Part shown: one piece after another, positions 31,855 through 36,648 of the stretch
How positions within the stretch are numbered: position 1 is the stretch's first letter
How the letters are laid out: each line of letters starts with the position of its first letter
Notes under the pieces: generated by a model
Told to the model about the DNA's origin: nothing
The model's database searches: none
Seen by the model: only the letters and a program-made list of their open reading frames with translations
NCBI GenBank assembly: GCA_002162685.1
Contig: MAAQ01000023.1
Span: 68,259-104,906 of the forward strand
Direction: 5' to 3'
DNA from: Flavobacteriales bacterium 33_180_T64
GTDB taxonomy: Bacteria; Bacteroidota; Bacteroidia; Flavobacteriales; Flavobacteriaceae
Length of the DNA stretch: 36,648 nt
Program-made: the position numbers and the translations under genes

Positions 31855-32556
31855 TTATAAATGCAGTCCGCATTCTGTTTTCGGACTGTTATTCCAACGG
31901 CCATTACGGTCATTTCCAGGAACTGTACAATGTTTACAACCAATAGAACTATACCCTTTAGACACTAAAGGGTGAAATGGTAAATCATGTTCTTTTATAT
32001 AAACATCACGTTCTTTTTTCGTAATATCTAGTAAAGGATAAAATTTTAAAATCTCACCACGCAATTCAAAAACATCTAATGTAGAACGATGGTCACTTTG
32101 CCATTCCATTAAACCAGAAACCCAAACTTTATATTTGTTTTTGATTGTGTCTAATGGTCTTACCTTATTAATTGAACAGCAAAAATCTGGATTTTTTTTC
32201 CAGGTCTCGTCTTTGGTTGTAAATTCATGCTCTTCTTTTAAAGCACTTATAGAAGTCACATTTAGTCCGTAGCGTTTTGTAAGTGCTTCTTTATAGCGAA
32301 GTGTATCTTCAAAGTGATAGCCTGTATCAATAAAAAAAACATTTTGAGCTTTATTAACTTCAGAAAATAGCTTGAGTAAAAATGCTGAGGTTGCAGCAAA
32401 AGAGCTCGTAAGCATAACTTCTGAAACGTCAAAATCTTTATAAAGCTGTTTTATACGCTCTGTAGCAGAAAGGGGTTTGTACTTTTTGTTAAGCGCTTTT
32501 ATTTCTGCTTCTGAAATATTAGGAATAACTTTTTCTACTGAAGTTGTTTCAAACAT
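31855..32556 (-). CDS. cysH: Assimilatory adenylylsulfate (APS) reductase, iron-sulfur type
   Basis: This 233-residue enzyme of the CysH family reduces activated sulfate to sulfite in assimilation. The PP-loop adenine-nucleotide domain has LTSSFAATSAFLLKL (49-63) and FFIDTGYHFEDT (74-85). A Cys126-Cys127 pair (DFCCSINKV) and Cys207-x2-Cys210 (GCKHCTVPG) form the four ligands of a 4Fe-4S cluster, which marks thioredoxin-dependent APS reductases rather than PAPS reductases. The catalytic cysteine is Cys229 in KTECGLHL. No other sulfate-assimilation gene is in the window. The literature symbol is cysH whichever substrate is used. Confidence 0.92.
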   Translation of the reverse strand: MFETTSVEKVIPNISEAEIKALNKKYKPLSATERIKQLYKDFDVSEVMLTSSFAATSAFLLKLFSEVNKAQNVFFIDTGYHFEDTLRYKEALTKRYGLNVTSISALKEEHEFTTKDETWKKNPDFCCSINKVRPLDTIKNKYKVWVSGLMEWQSDHRSTLDVFELRGEILKFYPLLDITKKERDVYIKEHDLPFHPLVSKGYSSIGCKHCTVPGNDRNGRWNNSPKTECGLHL

Positions 32557-32637
32557 AAAATGATATTAGAGCTTTGCAAGTTACTATACAATTCTGAAAA
32601 GTATGTAACCCTTATTGATTTTTATGATATTGGTAAT

Positions 32638-32880
32638 TTAAGCTTTCCTTTTTTGTGGTTTTGGCATTGGTCCACGTAAATGAATAATCAATCCATTAAG
32701 GAAATTTCTTAAAATTTGATCACCACATTCCATATAATTAGGATGGTCCTCTCGTCTAAAGAGCGCATTGAGTTCACTTTTAGTAATTCTAAAATCTACA
32801 AGCTCAAGAATTTTTACAATATCATCGTCACGTAGTTTATGTGCGACTCTTAGTTTTTTAAATATATCGTTGTTTGTCAT
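32638..32880 (-). CDS. Single-repeat DUF1456 (YehS-like) protein
   Basis: This 80-residue helical protein contains one copy of the DUF1456 unit: NDIFKKLRVAHKLRDDDIVKILELVDFRITKSELNALFRREDHPNY, then CGDQILRNFLNGL. Proteins like E. coli YehS carry two such units in about 150-160 residues. This one corresponds best to the second unit and ends in a basic PKPQKRKA tail. The frame and ends look intact, so it is a natural one-unit form rather than a broken gene. Function is unknown in the family. It is 11 bases downstream of the esterase gene on the same strand. Confidence 0.82.
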   Translation of the reverse strand: MTNNDIFKKLRVAHKLRDDDIVKILELVDFRITKSELNALFRREDHPNYMECGDQILRNFLNGLIIHLRGPMPKPQKRKA

Positions 32881-32891
32881 TGTGTTAGTCG

Positions 32892-33707
32892 TTAATCATT
32901 ATTATTTGCAATAAGCCATTGATAAGCTTGAGGGAAGTTTGAACGCCATAGTGCTTCGTTATGTTCACCACCTTCAATTATTTTATTTTGAATATTGTCT
33001 ATTTTTAGACCTTTACTTAGTAATAAAGCTACCATTTTTTCTTGATTAGGAACCATAGTATCGCTTTCTTTTGTGCCAGCTAAAAAGAAAAATTTAGATG
33101 TACTTGCAACTTCAGAAGCACGTACTAAATCATAGATGTCGTTATTTATCCAAAATGCTGGTGAAAATATACCCGCTTTACTAAAGGTGCCAGGATATTT
33201 AATTGTAGCATAAAATGCCATTAATCCTCCTAGTGAAGAACCAAAAATACTAGTGTGCTTAGCTTCAGGTTTTGTTCTGTAAGTACTATCAATATGTGGT
33301 TTTACAGTGTTAATTATAAACTGCATGAAGGCGTCTCCTTTTCCGCCGCCATAAGTTGGGTTTGGATAAGGTGTGAGTTCTTCTATACGTTTTTCGTTAC
33401 CATGTTCAATACCTACAATAATAATGTTTTGATTTTTTAACGTATCTAAATATTCATCAACATTCCATTCTCCAACATAAGATGTTTCAGTATCAAATAA
33501 GTTTTGCGCATCAAACATATAAATAACAGGATATGTTTGTTTCGAATTATTATATGATTTAGGAGTGTAAACCCAAATGGTTTTATGCGAATTAAGTTGC
33601 GGAGCTTCAATCTTAAAAGTAGAGATTTGCTTTGAAGCTGTACTTTGAGCTTCTAAGTTAGCGATTATAAGTAGGAGTGAAAAAAGAAAAGTTAAGCTAT
33701 TTTTCAT
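32892..33707 (-). CDS. Exported alpha/beta-hydrolase esterase (esterase D/Fes-like)
   Basis: This 271-residue hydrolase has a signal peptide (1-20, ANLEA). The family elements are a KTIWVYTPKSYNNS strand, YPVIYMFDAQNLFD, VGIEHGNEKRIEELTPY and the nucleophile elbow GSSLG with Ser158; the catalytic His is His249 in GGEHNEALW, and the Asp is probably in the strand around TKESD. This set is typical of the 'putative esterase' family that includes enterochelin and acyl-CoA/feruloyl esterases. The natural ester is not evident. It is probably co-transcribed with the DUF1456 gene and divergent from the TerB-like gene. Confidence 0.85.
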   Translation of the reverse strand: MKNSLTFLFSLLLIIANLEAQSTASKQISTFKIEAPQLNSHKTIWVYTPKSYNNSKQTYPVIYMFDAQNLFDTETSYVGEWNVDEYLDTLKNQNIIIVGIEHGNEKRIEELTPYPNPTYGGGKGDAFMQFIINTVKPHIDSTYRTKPEAKHTSIFGSSLGGLMAFYATIKYPGTFSKAGIFSPAFWINNDIYDLVRASEVASTSKFFFLAGTKESDTMVPNQEKMVALLLSKGLKIDNIQNKIIEGGEHNEALWRSNFPQAYQWLIANNND

Positions 33708-33761
33708 TAATGAATCTATTAAAACGAAAGTACTGAAAATTTAGTAATTAGTTAGTATGCA

Positions 33762-33803
33762 GTTCATCGATAATAATTTTTGAAAGTCAAAAAATCGATG
33801 AAC
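33762..33803. repeat. Large interrupted inverted repeat between the esterase and TerB-like genes
   Basis: GTTCATCGAT (33762-33771) pairs perfectly with ATCGATGAAC (33794-33803). Inside, TTTTTGA (33777-33783) pairs with TCAAAAA (33787-33793) around a 3-base loop. The result is a 17-bp stem interrupted by a five-base bulge (AATAA). It overlaps the -33 region and ends three bases before the -7 element of a plus-strand promoter. The 256-base intergenic gap around it contains no gene I can see. Confidence 0.65.
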
Positions 33804-33813
33804 GGTAATTTTG
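33780..33813 (+). promoter_or_regulatory. Candidate promoter toward the TerB-like gene
   Basis: TTG at 33780-33782, a 23-base spacer and TAATTTTG (exact TAnnTTTG) at 33806-33813. It would leave a leader of about 145 bases before the ATG at 33964. The large inverted repeat overlaps its upstream half. Confidence 0.4.
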
Positions 33814-33963
33814 TTGTAATTAGTTGATTTTCAAATGTTTATGTTTATTTTTTGTATGAAAGTAGGAAAAGTACGATGAATGACACTATATTTTTCGACA
33901 AGCTACAATTAATCATGGATTATAACCTAAGCAAACTATTTAAATTTATAAAAACTAATAATC

Positions 33964-34380
33964 ATGAATCCCTCTAATATGATAAATCGTGTTGAAAAGC
34001 TTAGTTTGCTATCTGAAATGATAGCCTTTGCACAGAAAGACGAAAATATAAAATCTATTGAATATAAATTTTTAGCAAGCATTGCGAAGCAATTAGAAAT
34101 TTCAATAGAAGACTTCAATTACTTATTTGAACATCCAGTAACCTATGTGAATTTAAAATCACATAGCGAGCGTATTGTTCAGTTTCATAGACTTGTATTA
34201 TTAATGAATCTAGATAAAGATATCTCTAAGAAAGAATTAGTAAAACTTCACAACTTTGGATTGCGTATGGGATTAGGTCAAGAATCTATAAATCGTGTGC
34301 TAGATTTAATGGAAAGTTTTCCTAATAAAATTGTTCCACCAGATTTCTTAATTGATATTTTTAAAGTTCAGTATAATTAA
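33964..34380 (+). CDS. TerB-like helical protein
   Basis: This 138-residue cytoplasmic all-helical protein may start at ATG 33964 or at the second ATG five codons on (MINRVEKL). The pattern LSEMIAFAQKDENIKSIEYKFLASIAKQLEISIEDFNYLF, with an acidic helix-helix pair, followed by VQFHRLVLLMNLDKDISKKELVKLHNFGLRMGL, matches TerB/DnaJ-associated helical domains. These often bind divalent metals through acidic residues. In flavobacterial genomes similar genes beside uvrB have, from memory, been mislabelled 'excinuclease ABC subunit B'; it has no such activity signature. It is convergent with uvrB. Confidence 0.65.
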   Translation: MNPSNMINRVEKLSLLSEMIAFAQKDENIKSIEYKFLASIAKQLEISIEDFNYLFEHPVTYVNLKSHSERIVQFHRLVLLMNLDKDISKKELVKLHNFGLRMGLGQESINRVLDLMESFPNKIVPPDFLIDIFKVQYN

Positions 34381-34427
34381 TATGTAGTAGGTGATTTTGT
34401 TTGAAATAATAAAATTATTTAGCAAAC

Positions 34428-36434
34428 TTAAGACACTTTTAATTTCTCTAATTTTTCTTGATAATTTTTAATTTCATCACGCAATTGCGCAGCAATAATA
34501 AAGTCTAAGGCTTTAGCTGCTTGTTCCATGATTTTACGTTTTTCTCTAATTTTCTTTTCTAATTGATTCTTTGTTAAGTAGTCGCTTTCAGGTTCAGCAG
34601 CTCTAGCAGCTTCTAGTTCGTAGCTATAGGTACTTACCGAGTTTTTAGACAAAGCACTATTTAAGCTCTTGTTTAATGCCGTAGGTGTGATTTTATGTTT
34701 TGTATTATATGCAATTTGTTTTTGGCGTCTGTATTCGGTTTCATCCATTGTTTTTTGCATACTCTTAGTAATCTTATCAGCATACATAATAGCTTTTCCG
34801 TTAAGATGACGTGCGGCTCTCCCAACGGTTTGGGTTAGTGAACGTGCAGAACGTAAAAATCCTTCTTTATCTGCATCTAAAATGGCAACCAATGACACTT
34901 CTGGTAAGTCTAAGCCTTCACGTAGTAAGTTGACACCAACCAATACATCAAAGACACCTTTTCTTAAATCTTGCATGATTTGAACACGTTCTAAAGTATC
35001 CACATCACTATGAATGTAGCGACATCGTATTTGAATACGATCTAAGTATTTGGTGAGTTCTTCTGCCATACGTTTTGTAAGCGTTGTTACTAATGTACGT
35101 TCATCTTTTTCAATACGTTGTTGCATTTCTTCAATTAAATCATCAATCTGATTTAAACTCGGGCGTACTTCAATAATTGGGTCCAGTAATCCTGTAGGTC
35201 TAATCACTTGCTCTACATAAACACCATCTGTTTTTTGGAGCTCATAATCTGCTGGTGTTGCACTAACATAAATCACCTGATTTTGTAAGGCTTCAAACTC
35301 TTCAAATTTTAAAGGTCTATTATCCATAGCAGCAGGTAAACGAAATCCGTATTCTACTAAATTTTCTTTCCGACTTCTATCGCCTCCATACATGGCATGG
35401 ACTTGAGAAATGGTCACGTGACTTTCATCAACAACCATTAAAAAATCCTTAGGAAAATAATCTAATAAGCAAAATGGTCGTGTGCCTGGTTGTCGGCCGT
35501 CTAAATATCTAGAATAGTTTTCAATACCAGAGCAGTAGCCTAATTCACGAATCATTTCTAAATCAAATTCGGTACGTTCTTTTAAACGTTTAGCTTCTAA
35601 GTGTTTTCCTATCTCTTTGAAATAATCATGTTGTTTAACAAGGTCATCCTGAATGTCTTTTATGGCGCCTTGTAGCACATCAGGAGAGGTGACAAACATA
35701 TTAGCAGGATAGATGTTCAATCGGTCATAATGTTCAATAACTTCATTCGTTTGAATATTAAACTGCTCAATATCTTCGATTTCATCACCAAAGAAATGAA
35801 TCCGAAATGCATCATCAGCATAACTCGGGAATACATCTACTGTATCTCCCTTTATTCTGAAATTTCCATGGTTGAAATCAGCTTCTGTTCTAGAATATAG
35901 ACTCTGTACCAATTGATGTAGTAAATCGGTTCTTGAGATTTCTTGATTAACTTCTAACGAAATTACATTTTTCTGAAATTCTACAGGGTTTCCAATACCA
36001 TACAAACAAGACACTGAGGCAACAACAATCACATCACGACGACCAGAGAGTAGAGAAGACGTTGTACTTAAACGCATTTTTTCTATTTCCTCATTAATCG
36101 ATAAATCTTTTTCTATATACACACCAGAAACTGGGATATAGGCCTCAGGTTGATAGTAGTCATAATAGGATACAAAATACTCGACAGCATTTTCAGGAAA
36201 AAACTGCTTAAACTCAGAGTATAATTGTGCTGCTAGGGTTTTGTTATGTGCTAAAACTAAAGTTGGTCGTTGTACGTCTTCAATAACATTAGCTACTGTA
36301 AAGGTTTTTCCAGAACCTGTTACACCAAGTAAGGTTTGATATTTCTCATTAGAGTTTATACCATTAACCAATTGTTTGATGGCTTGTGGTTGATCTCCTG
36401 TAGGTTTAAATTCTGATTGTACTTTGAAACGCAT
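34428..36434 (-). CDS. uvrB: UvrABC system protein B (DNA damage recognition/excision helicase)
   Basis: This 668-residue nucleotide excision repair protein is loaded by UvrA, verifies the lesion and recruits UvrC. The start is ATG 36434 (MRFKVQSEFKPTGDQPQAI); the frame reaches a TTG at 36452. Walker A is GVTGSGKT at 37-44, and the DNA-inserting beta-hairpin region is YYDYYQPEAYIP. DESHV is the Walker B/motif II, and helicase motifs V and VI are seen in GVNLLREGLDLPEV and QTVGRAARHLNG. The C-terminal UVR motif (KKIREKRKIMEQAAKALDFIIAAQLRDEI) binds UvrC. All domains are present at normal length. No SOS-type operator is obvious upstream. Confidence 0.98.
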   Translation of the reverse strand: MRFKVQSEFKPTGDQPQAIKQLVNGINSNEKYQTLLGVTGSGKTFTVANVIEDVQRPTLVLAHNKTLAAQLYSEFKQFFPENAVEYFVSYYDYYQPEAYIPVSGVYIEKDLSINEEIEKMRLSTTSSLLSGRRDVIVVASVSCLYGIGNPVEFQKNVISLEVNQEISRTDLLHQLVQSLYSRTEADFNHGNFRIKGDTVDVFPSYADDAFRIHFFGDEIEDIEQFNIQTNEVIEHYDRLNIYPANMFVTSPDVLQGAIKDIQDDLVKQHDYFKEIGKHLEAKRLKERTEFDLEMIRELGYCSGIENYSRYLDGRQPGTRPFCLLDYFPKDFLMVVDESHVTISQVHAMYGGDRSRKENLVEYGFRLPAAMDNRPLKFEEFEALQNQVIYVSATPADYELQKTDGVYVEQVIRPTGLLDPIIEVRPSLNQIDDLIEEMQQRIEKDERTLVTTLTKRMAEELTKYLDRIQIRCRYIHSDVDTLERVQIMQDLRKGVFDVLVGVNLLREGLDLPEVSLVAILDADKEGFLRSARSLTQTVGRAARHLNGKAIMYADKITKSMQKTMDETEYRRQKQIAYNTKHKITPTALNKSLNSALSKNSVSTYSYELEAARAAEPESDYLTKNQLEKKIREKRKIMEQAAKALDFIIAAQLRDEIKNYQEKLEKLKVS

Positions 36435-36483
36435 TAAATTAACATTTCTCAAATGTTAAACGACGAATTGTAAAGTTAATCAT

Positions 36484-36648
36484 TTAACGTTTCAACGCAA
36501 AGTGCCCATTAAATGTTCTTCCATCAATAAGCGTGACCGTAAACCAGTAATCGTCGCTAGGTAAAGCTTGGCCATTTAATGTGCCATCCCAACCTACACT
36601 TTCATTATTAAATTGAGCTAGCAGTTTTCCGTAGCGATTAAAAATCTT
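36484..36648 (-). CDS. C-terminal end of a type IX-secreted protein with a type B sorting domain, 5' truncated
   Basis: This 54-codon 3' fragment of a minus-strand gene continues beyond the window; its stop TAA is at 36484-36486. The reading frame gives KIFNRYGKLLAQFNN, GWDGTLNGQALPSDDYWFTV and RTFNGHFALKR. This is the characteristic end of the gliding-motility-associated (CHU_C, type B) sorting domain: 'FDRYGK', 'GWDGTYNG.PLPS.DYWF', 'GHFALKR'. Such domains send large surface adhesins or enzymes through the type IX secretion system. The body of the protein is outside the window, so its function is unknown. Confidence 0.85.
   Translation of the reverse strand, partial: KIFNRYGKLLAQFNNESVGWDGTLNGQALPSDDYWFTVTLIDGRTFNGHFALKR

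Noticed and set aside
31864-31888. Hairpin CAGTCCG-N11-CGGACTG as a terminator between the lipocalin-like gene and cysH
   Set aside because: It lies inside the cysH 3' coding end, is shaped by codons around the catalytic cysteine, and has no T-run on either side.
33708-33963. tRNA or small protein gene in the 256-base gap
   Set aside because: No cloverleaf, no open frame with a signal or domain; only the inverted repeat and a promoter-like element are visible.

Overview
The window is AT-rich, densely packed bacterial DNA that most likely comes from a marine-type member of the Flavobacteriaceae (Bacteroidota). The evidence is the run of family-typical genes (M49 peptidase tail, flavobacterial DnaJ, DUF4920 lipoprotein, MG2/Plug surface proteins, a type IX secretion type B sorting tail), near-absence of Shine-Dalgarno sequences, and several promoters of the Bacteroidota form TTG-N(19-23)-TAnnTTTG. 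I see no rRNA, tRNA, insertion sequence, phage or CRISPR. It looks like ordinary chromosome with some lineage-specific envelope genes.

Layout. 1-5500: the 3' end of an M49 peptidase gene with a strong terminator, then a minus-strand block with a secreted protein of unknown function, an Lgt-family paralogue, and a three-gene signalling operon (lipoprotein, TPR histidine kinase, NarL-type response regulator). A 16-bp NarL-like inverted repeat lies at the same distance upstream of both the secreted-protein gene and the signalling operon, so the regulator probably controls both. 5500-9400: small housekeeping genes (MazG-like pyrophosphohydrolase, ilvE, a DUF4920 lipoprotein, mnmD, a TIGR01777 epimerase). 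9490-11350: the grpE-dnaJ chaperone operon, with a sigma-54-like element overlapping a Bacteroidota promoter, followed by a possible small RNA and a strong terminator. 11500-16670: NatA/NatB-type ABC exporter genes, an MscS channel, a DUF6268-like protein and an orphan sigma-54 activator with no DNA-binding domain, all on the plus strand. 16670-21340: a probable outer-membrane protein, a PPK2 polyphosphate kinase, an M28 peptidase, a DinB-like protein and a VOC protein.

21430-27921 is the most distinctive region. Two tandem paralogous secreted proteins combine an N-terminal MG2 domain with a C-terminal TonB-receptor-like Plug but have no beta-barrel. They are followed almost without a gap by a protein with a CarboxypepD_reg-like domain and a probable SbsA-type Ig-like segment. 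The operon thus holds parts usually found joined in SusC-type receptors, spread over three exported proteins.

27980-36648: lysA divergent from a stand-alone ACT-domain protein resembling the regulatory part of aspartate kinase, sucC with a clear promoter and terminator, a lipocalin-like lipoprotein, an APS-reductase-type cysH, a one-repeat DUF1456 protein, an exported esterase, a TerB-like protein preceded by a large interrupted inverted repeat, uvrB, and the 3' end of a gene for a type IX-secreted protein. Several starts were moved to the first ATG because the longest open frame began at TTG or GTG. mnmD, the ACT protein and the histidine kinase appear to use non-ATG starts.
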